Below are positions 21,762 to 30,979 of a stretch of 64,000 nucleotides of DNA, piece after piece. The DNA is from Pseudidiomarina indica. Lineage in GTDB: Bacteria; Pseudomonadota; Gammaproteobacteria; Enterobacterales; Alteromonadaceae. The notes beneath the pieces are model-generated. The model saw only the letters and a list, made by a program, of their open reading frames with translations, was not told where the DNA came from and ran no database searches. Positions within the stretch are counted from its first letter, which is position 1. Each line of letters starts with the position of its first letter. The DNA lies in contig NZ_FMXN01000002.1 in assembly GCF_900104245.1 (NCBI RefSeq), forward strand, positions 248,001-312,000, in the 5' to 3' direction. The position numbers were made by a program, and so were the translations under genes.

Positions 21762-22751
21762 TTATTGGGCAAAAAGCGCACGTGCCTGACCGACTTCAGC
21801 ATAAGCAGCACTGAGCAGCTCACGCACATCCGTCGCCTGGGGACCTCGTTGGCTGAGCAACTGCCGCCACTTTTTCGCACCGGGCCCGCCTTGGAATAAG
21901 CCAATCATATGCCGGACCACGTGCCACGGGCGTCCGCCCTGAGCCACATGCGCCTCCGTATATTGAATCATGGCTTCAATTACCTGCTCAATATCCACCT
22001 CGCGTGGGGCACCATATTCGGCATCAAACTGGGTAAGCAACATGGGGTTTTGATAAGCTTCCCGCCCCACCATCACACCATCGACATGGGCAAGATGCTG
22101 ACGAATTTCTGCCATGGTCTTTACCCCACCGTTCAAGGTAATGTGTAACTGCGGGTAACGTTCTTTCATCCGATACACGCGATCATAGCGCAGCGGTGGG
22201 ATATCTCGGTTCTGCTTGGGGCTTAACCCCTTCAACCAGGCGTTGCGTGCATGCAAGGTGAAATGCTGGCAGCCTGCGTCAATCACTGGCTCAAGAAAAC
22301 CTTGCAAATACTCGTCACTGTCATGCTCGTCAATTCCCAACCGCGTTTTCACCGAAATCACAATGTCAGGTGCTGCCGCTTGCATGGCTGCCACACAGGC
22401 CGCAACGGTGTCTGGCTCGGCCATCAAACAGGCCCCAAAGCGGCCATTCTGAACGCGATCAGACGGGCAACCAACATTAATATTCACTTCCCGATAACCA
22501 CGCTCCGCAGCAATCCGCGTGCATTCTGCCATCGCGGCCGGATCACTGCCCCCCAACTGCAGCACCACGGGCTGTTCCGCGGTATGAAACTGGAGTAAGT
22601 CCATTTTGCCGTACAGAATTGCTCCCGTCGTGACCATTTCGGTATACAGCACCGTATACTGCGTCAATAATCGATGGAAATAACGGCAGTGCCGATCGGT
22701 CCAATCCAGCATGGGCGCAATCGACAGCCGGCGATTAAAATCGGTGTTCAT
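21762..22751 (-). CDS. dusA: tRNA-dihydrouridine(20/20a) synthase DusA
   Basis: Reduces U20 and U20a in the D-loop of tRNA using FMN and NADPH. From ATG 22751 the product has 329 aa beginning MNTDFNRRLSIAPMLDWTDR. It carries VVLQLGGSDPAAMAEC, the active-site loop NINVGCPSDRVQNGRFGACL with the catalytic Cys, and DGVMVGREAYQNPMLL. The longer GTG 22790 start adds 13 unconserved residues. The zur gene is divergent; dusA and zur are close neighbours of dnaB in E. coli too. Confidence 0.95.
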   Translation of the reverse strand: MNTDFNRRLSIAPMLDWTDRHCRYFHRLLTQYTVLYTEMVTTGAILYGKMDLLQFHTAEQPVVLQLGGSDPAAMAECTRIAAERGYREVNINVGCPSDRVQNGRFGACLMAEPDTVAACVAAMQAAAPDIVISVKTRLGIDEHDSDEYLQGFLEPVIDAGCQHFTLHARNAWLKGLSPKQNRDIPPLRYDRVYRMKERYPQLHITLNGGVKTMAEIRQHLAHVDGVMVGREAYQNPMLLTQFDAEYGAPREVDIEQVIEAMIQYTEAHVAQGGRPWHVVRHMIGLFQGGPGAKKWRQLLSQRGPQATDVRELLSAAYAEVGQARALFAQ

Positions 22752-22822
22752 AGTGTTCTGTGTTGATGGACAATGACTGGGTAATGACACAAGGGACGAA
22801 CCTTCGTAGCGAGTAAACGGGC

Positions 22823-22851
22823 ATTATACGCTGATTTAATCGTGAGCCCAA
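22823..22851 (-). promoter_or_regulatory. dusA promoter
   Basis: On the minus strand TTGGGC (22851-22846), a 17 nt spacer and a perfect TATAAT (22828-22823), about 70 nt upstream of the chosen dusA ATG. Confidence 0.65.
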
Positions 22852-22890
22852 CAGCTAGGCTAATGCGGATCAAAGTGATACACTGAAGTC

Positions 22891-23346
22891 ATGAACAAAC
22901 AAGATACTCAACGCCTTATTCGTAAGGCAGAAAAACTCTGTGAACAGCGTGGTGCACGGTTAACCCCGGCGCGCCGTGAAGTGTTTGAAATTTTGGCCGA
23001 GCAGCAAGGTGCCATCGGTGCTTATGATCTGCTGGACAAACTCAAAGTCGCGGTGCCCAATGCGAAGCCGCCAACCATTTATCGTGCTTTGGACTTTTTA
23101 CAAGAACACGGATTTGTTCATAAGATCACGTCATCTAACAGCTATGTTTTATGCAGCCATTTTGACCACCAACATCCGGTCCAAATGCTGATCTGCGAAG
23201 ACTGTGGTGCGGTGCAAGAAATCCAATCCGATGGTGTGTACGAAGCACTGAAAAAACAAGCCGAAGGTCAAGGGTTTCAAGTGTCTTCGCAAACCATCGA
23301 AGCCCACGGTTCCTGTAAAGATTGTCTGGCACAAGCCGGGGCCTAG
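22891..23346 (+). CDS. zur: Zinc uptake regulator Zur (Fur family)
   Basis: A zinc-responsive repressor of zinc uptake and zinc-free ribosomal protein paralogues. The 151 aa product has the Fur-family winged helix (RLTPARREVFEILAE; KPPTIYRALDFLQEHGFVHK) and a dimerisation domain with HFDHQHPVQMLICEDCGAV and a C-terminal CKDC, which together give the Cys4 structural zinc site. The motif IYRALDFLQEHGFVHKI and the SSNSYVLC segment favour Zur over Fur. Its stop overlaps that of dnaB within the palindrome CTAG, so the two genes are convergent with no room for a terminator between them. Confidence 0.93.
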   Translation: MNKQDTQRLIRKAEKLCEQRGARLTPARREVFEILAEQQGAIGAYDLLDKLKVAVPNAKPPTIYRALDFLQEHGFVHKITSSNSYVLCSHFDHQHPVQMLICEDCGAVQEIQSDGVYEALKKQAEGQGFQVSSQTIEAHGSCKDCLAQAGA

Positions 23347-24773
23347 TAATGGCCCCCTTCAACAACTTCTGATTTCGCTAAATTCCGGAAGCGTGAGTAC
23401 TTCCCTTGGAAGGCTAATTTAACGCTGCCAATGGGACCGTTCCGCTGTTTCCCAATAATGATTTCTGCCACGCCTTTGTCTTCGGTTTCCGGGTGATACA
23501 CTTCATCACGGTAGATAAACATGATCACGTCGGCGTCTTGTTCAATCGAGCCTGACTCCCGCAAGTCGGAGTTCACCGGCCGTTTGTTGGTGCGTTGCTC
23601 CAATGAACGGTTCAGCTGAGACAAGGCCACCACAGGCACTTCCAATTCCTTGGCTAAGGCTTTTAAGGAACGCGAGATTTCTGCAATTTCTAAGGTCCGG
23701 TTTTCTGCCATACCCGGCACCGTCATCAACTGCAAATAGTCCACCATAATCATCGATAGCCCCCCATGCTCACGGTACACGCGGCGCGCTCGCGAACGTA
23801 CTTCAGTGGGAGTTAAGCCCGAGGAGTCATCGATATATAAGTTGTTCTTCTGGGCCAACAGGTTCATCGTTGACGATAGTCTGCTCCAATCTTCTTCAGC
23901 CAGCTGACCGGTACGAATGCGGGTTTGATCCACGCTACTCATGGACGCCAATATCCGCATCATGATTTGTTCCGAGGGCATCTCTAAACTAAACACCAAC
24001 ACCGGTTTTGGGGATCGCATGGCGATGTTTTCGGCAATATTCATCGCAAACGTTGTTTTCCCCATTGATGGCCGTGCCGCCACAATAATTAAATCCGACG
24101 GCTGGAGGCCAGCTGTCATCTGGTCCAAATCAATAAACCCGGTTGCCGCCCCAGTGATCCCATTGTTATTTTCACTTAACGACAGGGCTTCAATGCGATC
24201 AATGGTACGTTCCAAAATCGGTGCTATTGCGACCGGCCCTTCATTTTCGTTGGTACGTTTTTCAGCAATGCTAAACACGCGGCTTTCTGCCGTATCTAGC
24301 AACTCGCTGGAATCACGCCCCTGCGGGTTAAAGGCACTATCAGCAATTTCATTAGCGACACCAATCAGCTCCCGCAAGATAGCCCGCTCGCGGACAATCT
24401 CGGCATAGGCACGAATATTCGCAGCACTGGGAGTGTTCTTGGCAATTTCGCCTAAGTAAGCAAAGCCGCCGACTTCTTGTAATTTACCTTCGGCTTCTAA
24501 ATCTTCCGAAACCGTGACCAAGTCAATCGGCTGGTTTTTCTCGGTTAACCGATGCATGGCACGGAAAATTAAACGGTGAGCACGATGATAAAAATCATCC
24601 GCAATCACATCACCAGCAATGGCATCCCAAGCTTGGTTGTCCAACATTAAGCCGCCCAGGACAGACTGCTCAGCTTCAATGGAATGAGGAGGTGTTTTGA
24701 TGGAATCCAGTTTCGCATCAGTGCTGCGCTGGTTTCCTTTACGTGCTTGTCGTGCTAGTTGCTGTTCGGCCAT
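23343..24773 (-). CDS. dnaB: Replicative DNA helicase DnaB
   Basis: The hexameric 5'-3' helicase at the replication fork. From ATG 24773 (GGAA 5 nt upstream) the product has 476 aa. The N-terminal domain begins with PPHSIEAEQSVLGGLMLDN; the RecA-like C-terminal domain has Walker A ARPSMGKTTFAMNIAENIA, Walker B MIMVDYLQLM and the VPVVALSQLNRSLEQR motif, with GSIEQDADVIMFIYRDE near the end. No intein is present. It lies downstream of rplI on the same strand after a terminator, the usual rpsF-to-dnaB neighbourhood. Confidence 0.97.
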   Translation of the reverse strand: MAEQQLARQARKGNQRSTDAKLDSIKTPPHSIEAEQSVLGGLMLDNQAWDAIAGDVIADDFYHRAHRLIFRAMHRLTEKNQPIDLVTVSEDLEAEGKLQEVGGFAYLGEIAKNTPSAANIRAYAEIVRERAILRELIGVANEIADSAFNPQGRDSSELLDTAESRVFSIAEKRTNENEGPVAIAPILERTIDRIEALSLSENNNGITGAATGFIDLDQMTAGLQPSDLIIVAARPSMGKTTFAMNIAENIAMRSPKPVLVFSLEMPSEQIMMRILASMSSVDQTRIRTGQLAEEDWSRLSSTMNLLAQKNNLYIDDSSGLTPTEVRSRARRVYREHGGLSMIMVDYLQLMTVPGMAENRTLEIAEISRSLKALAKELEVPVVALSQLNRSLEQRTNKRPVNSDLRESGSIEQDADVIMFIYRDEVYHPETEDKGVAEIIIGKQRNGPIGSVKLAFQGKYSRFRNLAKSEVVEGGHY

Positions 24774-24887
24774 GAAAGTTCCATTCACTACGAGTAATTG
24801 CTGACATGGAACTATACAAAATCGTCGGTCAGTTAGGAAGTGAATCCGACGAATCGTTGTAAATCGTGTGCGGCCTGAATCTCAGGC

Positions 24888-24926
24888 AAAAAAAATCCGC
24901 AGTTAGCAATAACTAACTACGGATTT
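24888..24926 (-). terminator. Terminator after rplI
   Basis: AAATCCG-C-AGTTAG (from 24893) pairs with CTAACT-A-CGGATTT (ending 24926), one internal mismatch, followed in the minus direction by eight U (A-tract 24895-24888). A second small hairpin, GCCTGA / TCAGGC (24873-24887), lies immediately beyond. It separates the rpsF operon from dnaB. Confidence 0.88.
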
Positions 24927-24955
24927 CTAGCAGTGAGCTGGTGAACTAAACGAGC

Positions 24956-25408
24956 TTATTCGCCAGCAACAACGTGCAATTGAATTTTTGCAAAAACATC
25001 AGCATGTAATTGCAATTCAATTTCGTATTCGCCAACTTCACGCAAAGTACCATTTGGTAACAATACTTCAGACTTGGTGATTTCAACGCCAGCAGCAGTC
25101 ACTGCAGCTTCAATATCACGCGTTCCGATAGAACCAAATAGTTTCCCTTCGTCACCCGCTTTTGACGTGATGACAACCGGCTCTAATGCGTTCAATTGCT
25201 CTGCACGAGCTTGAGCTGTGGCTAATTCTTCAGCCAATTTAGCTTCGAGCTCGGCACGACGCCCTTCGAACATTTCGATGTTCGCCGCAGTTGCTGGAAC
25301 AGCTTTACCTTGCGGGAACAAAAAGTTACGAGCATAGCCAGACTTAACAGTCACTTGGTCACCCAAGCTGCCTAAGTTGGCGACTTTATCTAATAGAATA
25401 ATTTCCAT
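24956..25408 (-). CDS. rplI: 50S ribosomal protein L9 (bL9)
   Basis: L9 has two globular domains joined by a long helix and reaches across neighbouring ribosomes. The 150 aa sequence begins [20 protein letters not shown] and has [20 protein letters not shown], the connecting helix (residues about 45-75), and the C-terminal domain with [19 protein letters not shown]. It is the last gene of the rpsF operon. Confidence 0.98.
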   Translation of the reverse strand: MEIILLDKVANLGSLGDQVTVKSGYARNFLFPQGKAVPATAANIEMFEGRRAELEAKLAEELATAQARAEQLNALEPVVITSKAGDEGKLFGSIGTRDIEAAVTAAGVEITKSEVLLPNGTLREVGEYEIELQLHADVFAKIQLHVVAGE

Positions 25409-25451
25409 AGTACGCTACCTCTGAGTTGCTGAGATCGTTCGCGCTACTGGC

Positions 25452-26004
<553 letters not shown>

Positions 26005-26018
26005 AGGTGTGATACGGC

Positions 26019-26396
26019 TTATGCCGCGTCGTCGCTGTTGTCTTGTTCTTCGTTGCGGCTTTCGCTCTTACGTGGTTCTTCTTTCTTGCTCAATGGAGAA
26101 GCTTCAGTGATGGCTTCTTTTTTGCGCATGATCATGTTACGTAAGACCGCATCGTTGTAACGGAACGCAGTTTCCAGCTCTTCCACAACTTCTGCAGGCG
26201 CTTCGATGTTCATCAACACATAGTGTGCTTTGTGCAACTTGTTGATTGGGTATGCCAATTGACGACGACCCCAGTCTTCTAAACGATGAATGGTGCCGTT
26301 ACCCTGTTTGATGGTCTCGCTGTAACGCTCGATCATGCCAGGGACTTGCTCGCTCTGGTCTGGATGGACCATGAATACGATTTCATAATGACGCAT
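26019..26396 (-). CDS. rpsF: 30S ribosomal protein S6 (bS6)
   Basis: S6 binds the central domain of 16S rRNA with S18. The 125 aa product begins [20 protein letters not shown] and has [20 protein letters not shown]. The tail is acidic and Ser/Glu-rich ([10 protein letters not shown]); in E. coli RimK adds further glutamates to the S6 C-terminus. It is the first gene of its operon, with a good promoter upstream at 26502-26530. Confidence 0.98.
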   Translation of the reverse strand: MRHYEIVFMVHPDQSEQVPGMIERYSETIKQGNGTIHRLEDWGRRQLAYPINKLHKAHYVLMNIEAPAEVVEELETAFRYNDAVLRNMIMRKKEAITEASPLSKKEEPRKSESRNEEQDNSDDAA

Positions 26397-26501
26397 TTCT
26401 GCTCCTTATGGTTCATAGCTACTAACGGGCTCAGTCACACCCTTAGCAGCAAGGAACGCTCAAAGTAAGTTAAACAACTTTTGACTGATTTAAGCGGCGG
26501 G

Positions 26502-26530
26502 ATTTTAGCCGAATTCGCGCTCGTTCACAA
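26502..26530 (-). promoter_or_regulatory. Promoter of the rpsF operon
   Basis: On the minus strand TTGTGA (26530-26525), a 17 nt spacer, then TAAAAT (26507-26502). The -35 hexamer contains the stop codon TGA of the upstream gene (26527-26525). A GC-rich segment (CCCGCCGC) follows the -10, as is common at ribosomal protein promoters. Confidence 0.7.
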
Positions 26531-26998
26531 GTCTGATTGAGCTTCGTGTCCGTTTTTAATCAGATCAATCAAAATACTGACATATTGCTCAGGCAAGGCA
26601 CCGAAGGTTTCCCACTGTCCTTGCACGCGAAAACGCTGAATCGAATCGGCTGATAGCTGCTCCTCGGGTGCTTGCAAACGGCCGTTGAGCTGCAATAAAT
26701 TACCATGTTGCACCTCTACTTCGAGCACCCACCCATAGGGTTGCTGTTGATCGAGTAACCGCCATTCATGGCGTGCTTCAATACGTTGCTCAATGTCATA
26801 GAGCACGTCTTGCAGCGCGGGCGTACTTGGCTCAGCCACTTGATAGGTCACGTATAAAAACGGTTTATTCGAGCGTTGGCCAGGCGCCAACTCGCCCATG
26901 GGTAACCAAGCTAAGGCCAGCATCACCATGAGTAAGCCAGCAATAATTAACGGACGCCAACTCCGTCTAGCGGCTTTGACGTTGTCGAACCACTTCAT
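26525..26998 (-). CDS. Membrane-anchored protein of unknown function
   Basis: Not recognised. The 157 aa product has a short basic N-terminus (KAARRSWRP), one membrane segment at about residues 17-33 ([19 protein letters not shown]) and then a soluble domain of about 120 residues that should face the periplasm ([38 protein letters not shown]). The ATG lies inside rlmB (32 bp overlap) with AGGAG 9 nt upstream, so it is probably translated from the rnr-rlmB transcript. Its stop forms part of the rpsF promoter. Confidence 0.7.
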   Translation of the reverse strand: MKWFDNVKAARRSWRPLIIAGLLMVMLALAWLPMGELAPGQRSNKPFLYVTYQVAEPSTPALQDVLYDIEQRIEARHEWRLLDQQQPYGWVLEVEVQHGNLLQLNGRLQAPEEQLSADSIQRFRVQGQWETFGALPEQYVSILIDLIKNGHEAQSDL

Positions 26999-27713
26999 AT
27001 AAGCAAACTCCTGTCGCCACTGAAACGTTTAAACTACTGACGGTTCCTAACAATGGAATCTGAATGAGCTCGTCACAGGTTTCGCGCGTTAAACGTCGCA
27101 TGCCGTCCCCTTCAGCCCCCATGACCAAGGCCACAGGACCGCGGAAATCAACCTGATATAAGGTTTGGGTTGCTTCACCTGCCGTGCCAATCACCCACAC
27201 CTGCTTGTCTTGCAACTGGCGCAGGGTTCGCGCTAGATTGGTGACTTGCACAAATGGCACGGTTTCTGCTGCACCACAGGCCACTTTGCTCACCACGGGA
27301 GTAATTGCGGCGGACTTATCTTTCGGCACGATCACGGCGGTCACTCCTGACGCATCTGCCGTACGCAAGCATGCCCCTAAGTTATGTGGATCGGTCACCC
27401 CATCAAGGACAAGGAAAAATGCCTGTTGTCCGGCTTCGTCACACAGTCGATCCAGATCATGTTCATTCAAAGGTGGAATTGCCGTTGCCGTAATCACAAT
27501 CCCTTGGTGATTGCCGCCTTCGACTTTTTTATCTAAGGTGGCTTTGGGCACAAACTGAACTCGAATCCCGAGCCGTTGCGCACTGCTCACCAACTCTTGC
27601 AAAGCTTTATCTTGGCGCTCGCGAGTCGCAAATACTTCCACCAATCGCTCGGGTTGTTGTTCCAGCACCGCTCGGACCGGGTGCAAGCCAAAAATGGATA
27701 CTTTTTTACTCAT
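26967..27713 (-). CDS. rlmB: 23S rRNA (guanosine-2'-O-)-methyltransferase RlmB
   Basis: Methylates the ribose of G2251 in the P loop of 23S rRNA. The 248 aa SPOUT protein has an N-terminal substrate-binding domain ([17 protein letters not shown]) and the knotted catalytic domain with [36 protein letters not shown] and [17 protein letters not shown]. It starts 4 bp after rnr, as in the enterobacterial rnr-rlmB operon. Confidence 0.96.
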   Translation of the reverse strand: MSKKVSIFGLHPVRAVLEQQPERLVEVFATRERQDKALQELVSSAQRLGIRVQFVPKATLDKKVEGGNHQGIVITATAIPPLNEHDLDRLCDEAGQQAFFLVLDGVTDPHNLGACLRTADASGVTAVIVPKDKSAAITPVVSKVACGAAETVPFVQVTNLARTLRQLQDKQVWVIGTAGEATQTLYQVDFRGPVALVMGAEGDGMRRLTRETCDELIQIPLLGTVSSLNVSVATGVCLYEVVRQRQSR

Positions 27714-27716
27714 TGA

Positions 27717-30059
27717 TTACTTCTTCTTCCGCGGTTTCTTTTTGCTTTGACGGGCATTTTCTTTCGCTTTACGTTTTGCTTTAATCCGTGCTTGGGTCGC
27801 CTGCTTTTGCTTCCGTTTACTGACTTTCTCGGGCGCTTTGGCTGATATTTTTGAGCTTGGAGTTAAGCGAACTTGCCCACGGGGACTTTCAGCGGCGAGT
27901 AAATCCAAGTCTATTTTACGCTCATCGAGGGTCACTGACCGCACTCGCACTCTCACTTTATCACCGAGTCGGTACACCGTACGAGTGTTTTCACCAATCA
28001 ACAGTTGTTTTTCAGCATCAAATAAATAGTAGTCATTGGTGAGGTAACTGACATGCACCAAGCCGTCGATTTGCAAATCATCAATTCGTACAAACAAGCC
28101 AAAGTTGGTGACCGCCGCAACCACGCCCCCAAACTCCGTACCAATATGGTCTTGCATGAACTCGCACTTGAGCCATTCATCCACCTGGCGTGTCGCATCA
28201 TCGGCCCGCCGCTCGGTCATCGAACTATGGACGCCTAGCTCTTCTAACTGCTCGGTACTGTATAGCCACGCACCTGCATACGCGGGAGAATCCCCATGCT
28301 TGCGTTTCAATAGTGCTTTAATCGCACGGTGTAAGATGAGATCTGGGTAACGTCGAATCGGTGAGGTAAAATGCGCATACTCATCCAATGCTAAGCCAAA
28401 GTGGCCTTTATTATCTGGGCTATAAACCGCTTGCTGCATGGAACGTAATAACATGGTTTGAATCAGTTCGGCATCCGGCCGCTCGGCCACTTGCTCCAGC
28501 ACCGCCACATAATCGCGAGGCGTGGGTGTGGCACTGCCTTTCATGGTAATTCCTAGCTCGGCGAGGTAACTACGAAATGCAGCCAACCGCTCCAGCGATG
28601 GTGATTCGTGCACCCGGAATAATGCGCCAGCGTCTTCATGTTCTTCAATAAACCGCGCCGTCGCGACGTTGGCCATGATCATACATTCTTCAATGATGGT
28701 ATGGGCCACATGGCGACGAACGGGCTCAATGGTTTCAATTTTGCGTTCTGCGTTAAAAATAAAACGCGTTTCAAGGGTTTCGAACTCTATCGCAGAACGT
28801 CGTTGCCGTGCTTTTTTAAGGGCACGATACAATTGATGCAAGTGCTCAATGGTGCCCAACACCGGTGCATAATCTTGGCGCAGCTTCGGGTCCCCCTCAA
28901 TAATGGCGGTGACTTTGTTATACGTTAACCGCGCATGAGAGTTCATCACAGCAGGATAAAAACGGGATTGCCGTAGTTGCCCTTGGGCGTCGATGGCCAT
29001 TTCCGCTACCAAACATAAGCGATCCACCCCTGGGTTCAATGAACACAAGCCGTTGGAAAGCTTTTCAGGCAGCATCGGAATCACGTAGTTAGGAAAATAA
29101 ACCGAATTCCCACGGGTAAACGCATCGCGATCCAACGCCGTTTGCGGTTGCACATAGTAACTGACGTCGGCAATGGCAACCCATAAGCGCCAGCCGCCTT
29201 GCTCGTCAGGCTCGGCACATACCGCATCGTCAAAGTCACGGGTGTCATCGCCATCAATGGTGATCAGTGGCAGCTCTCGTAAATCCACACGCCCGGCATA
29301 GGACGCAGGATCAACCTCATCACTCAGTTGCGCTAGCTCAGCCTCGATGCCAGCCGACCATTGATGTGGAATATCGTGTTCACGAATGGCAATTTCGATT
29401 TCCATTCCCGGTGCCATATGGTCACCCAGTACTTGCACGATTTGGCCAATCGGACTGCTCCGCCGCGTTGGCCGTTGGGTGATTTTAGCCACCACGATTT
29501 GGCCATGACGAGCCCCTTGGGTTGCTTCGGGTGGAATAATAATATCTTGGCTAATGCGTTTGTCGTCGGGAACCACAATGCCAATGTTTTGTTCGATGAA
29601 ATAGCGCCCGACAATGTCACTTTGCCGTGGTTCAATCACCCGCACCACGCGCCCTTCAAGCCGGCCTTTGCTGTCAACGCTTTGCTGTTGCACCAACACC
29701 CGATCGCCATGCAGCACGTTCACCATTTGGTGGTGGGGAATAAATAAGTCCGTGCCACCGTCATCGGGTTGGCAAAAGGCATACCCATCACGGTGCCCAA
29801 TAATACGGCCCTTAATGAGGTTCATGCGTTCCGGTAAGCCGTATGCATTGGCCCGGGTAAAAATCAGCTGGCCATCGCGTTCCATTGCTCGTAAACGTCG
29901 TTTAAGCCCAACATGCTGTCGTTGGTCCGTTAACTGGAAATGGTCAATAAATTCTTCAAACTGAATCGGCTTAAGGCGAGATTCAACCGCCGCTAGTAAC
30001 TGCTCACGGGTCGGAATTTCGACTTCGTATTCAGGCGTTTCTTGAGTTTTGTTCGTCAT
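27717..30059 (-). CDS. rnr: Ribonuclease R
   Basis: A processive 3'-5' exoribonuclease that degrades structured RNA and acts in rRNA quality control and trans-translation. From ATG 30059 the product has 780 aa: an N-terminal helix-turn-helix (QFEEFIDHFQLTDQRQHVGL), two cold-shock domains, the RNB catalytic domain with ITIDGDDTRDFDDAVCAE (metal-binding Asp residues), an S1 domain (about residues 640-725) and a highly basic C-terminal tail. All parts are intact. tRNA-Leu lies about 110 bp upstream on the same strand with no obvious terminator between, so some rnr mRNA may come from the tRNA promoter. Confidence 0.97.
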   Translation of the reverse strand: MTNKTQETPEYEVEIPTREQLLAAVESRLKPIQFEEFIDHFQLTDQRQHVGLKRRLRAMERDGQLIFTRANAYGLPERMNLIKGRIIGHRDGYAFCQPDDGGTDLFIPHHQMVNVLHGDRVLVQQQSVDSKGRLEGRVVRVIEPRQSDIVGRYFIEQNIGIVVPDDKRISQDIIIPPEATQGARHGQIVVAKITQRPTRRSSPIGQIVQVLGDHMAPGMEIEIAIREHDIPHQWSAGIEAELAQLSDEVDPASYAGRVDLRELPLITIDGDDTRDFDDAVCAEPDEQGGWRLWVAIADVSYYVQPQTALDRDAFTRGNSVYFPNYVIPMLPEKLSNGLCSLNPGVDRLCLVAEMAIDAQGQLRQSRFYPAVMNSHARLTYNKVTAIIEGDPKLRQDYAPVLGTIEHLHQLYRALKKARQRRSAIEFETLETRFIFNAERKIETIEPVRRHVAHTIIEECMIMANVATARFIEEHEDAGALFRVHESPSLERLAAFRSYLAELGITMKGSATPTPRDYVAVLEQVAERPDAELIQTMLLRSMQQAVYSPDNKGHFGLALDEYAHFTSPIRRYPDLILHRAIKALLKRKHGDSPAYAGAWLYSTEQLEELGVHSSMTERRADDATRQVDEWLKCEFMQDHIGTEFGGVVAAVTNFGLFVRIDDLQIDGLVHVSYLTNDYYLFDAEKQLLIGENTRTVYRLGDKVRVRVRSVTLDERKIDLDLLAAESPRGQVRLTPSSKISAKAPEKVSKRKQKQATQARIKAKRKAKENARQSKKKPRKKK

Positions 30060-30169
30060 TATTTCTCTATATTGCAATGCTCAAATGCATTGATGAGGGT
30101 AACCCTTAGCATAACAGGTTCTGGTGTAACCGTGGAATGAAATTTAATCGAAAGGAGGTATTATGAGAT

Positions 30170-30256
30170 TGGTGCCTAGGGCCGGACTCGAACCGGCACG
30201 TTGTCGCCAACGGTGGATTTTGAATCCACTGCGTCTACCAATTTCGCCACCCAGGC
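30170..30256 (-). tRNA. tRNA-Leu (anticodon CAA)
   Basis: The minus strand folds as a class II tRNA: acceptor GCCTGGG / CCTAGGC with one G-U pair, D-arm with GGTAGACGC, anticodon stem GTGGA/TCCAC around TTCAAAA giving anticodon CAA (reads UUG), a long variable arm (CGTTGGCGACAACG), T-arm with GGTTCGAGTCC, discriminator A and encoded CCA. The length is 87 nt including CCA. Confidence 0.97.
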
Positions 30257-30283
30257 ACGGGGACTAACTGAAGTATGGTGCGC

Positions 30284-30311
30284 ATTATACTGATCAGAAT
30301 GCCGCACGCAA
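30284..30311 (-). promoter_or_regulatory. tRNA-Leu promoter
   Basis: On the minus strand TTGCGT (30311-30306), a 16 nt spacer and a perfect TATAAT (30289-30284), followed by the GC-rich discriminator GCGCACC. The same -35 and spacer length occur at the S10 promoter. Confidence 0.8.
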
Positions 30312-30437
30312 GATATTTTCATGAACAATTGATCGTTCGATTACTTCCTAACCAGCGCCGCGTAAAAACTAGCACTCGGTGGGAAATATTCGTTACTATA
30401 CGGCTTTATTTCTTTTCATCATTGGTATCCACTGGCT

Positions 30438-30977
30438 ATGACAACAGAAACTGATTCCATGACCGATGCGCCACGCTCCACGGCAGAAATTCATGCGAGC
30501 TTTCCCAGCGCTGGATTTTTCCGTCGCCTTGCAGCAATGGTCTATGATTTTCTAGTGGCGGTTGCCATCTTAATGTTAGCAACAGGCATTGCTCTGATTT
30601 TACCGGCCCTCTTAAACCACCTAGGCATCATTCAACTGAGTGAAGACTTTACCGCGGCGGATTGGCTCAACCAAACGCCCTTATTTTTGCTCTATCTGAT
30701 TCTGGTGCTGGGTTTTTTCTTCGGCTGGTTCTGGTGGCGCAGTGGGCAAACCATTGGGATGCGTGCATGGCGGTTAAAAATACAACAGCGGAATGGGCAC
30801 CGGATCACCAAAAAACAAGCCTTTATCCGTTTACTCACCTGCTGTTTTGGGTTGGGTAATTTATGGGTACTGGTCGATTTCAAACAGCGCCGTGCTTGGC
30901 ACGATTACGCGGCGGGAACAGAGTTGGTTACTCTGTCTAAAGAAGCTAACCAACTCTATTACTGGAAAGAACTGTAA
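30438..30977 (+). CDS. RDD family membrane protein
   Basis: A 179 aa inner-membrane protein of unknown biochemical role. The RDD motif is seen as GFFRRLAAMVYDFLVAVAIL with the Arg/Asp pattern at the first membrane segment. Further membrane segments lie at about residues 38-65 and 82-105, then SGQTIGMRAWRLKIQQRNG and a C-terminal FIRLLTCCFGLGNLWVLVDF followed by AWHDYAAGT, all usual for the family. It stops 2 bp before the convergent lptG stop. Some RDD proteins act as sodium/proton antiporters; nothing here shows that for this one. Confidence 0.85.
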   Translation: MTTETDSMTDAPRSTAEIHASFPSAGFFRRLAAMVYDFLVAVAILMLATGIALILPALLNHLGIIQLSEDFTAADWLNQTPLFLLYLILVLGFFFGWFWWRSGQTIGMRAWRLKIQQRNGHRITKKQAFIRLLTCCFGLGNLWVLVDFKQRRAWHDYAAGTELVTLSKEANQLYYWKEL

Positions 30978-30979
30978 CG

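Noticed and set aside
23941-24408. A 155-codon open frame antisense to dnaB
   Set aside because: The dnaB frame is intact over this stretch with Walker motifs; the antisense frame has no recognisable features.
30170-30256. tRNA-Leu gene as an integration site
   Set aside because: No integrase gene, no repeated 3' tRNA fragment nearby and no change of gene content around it.
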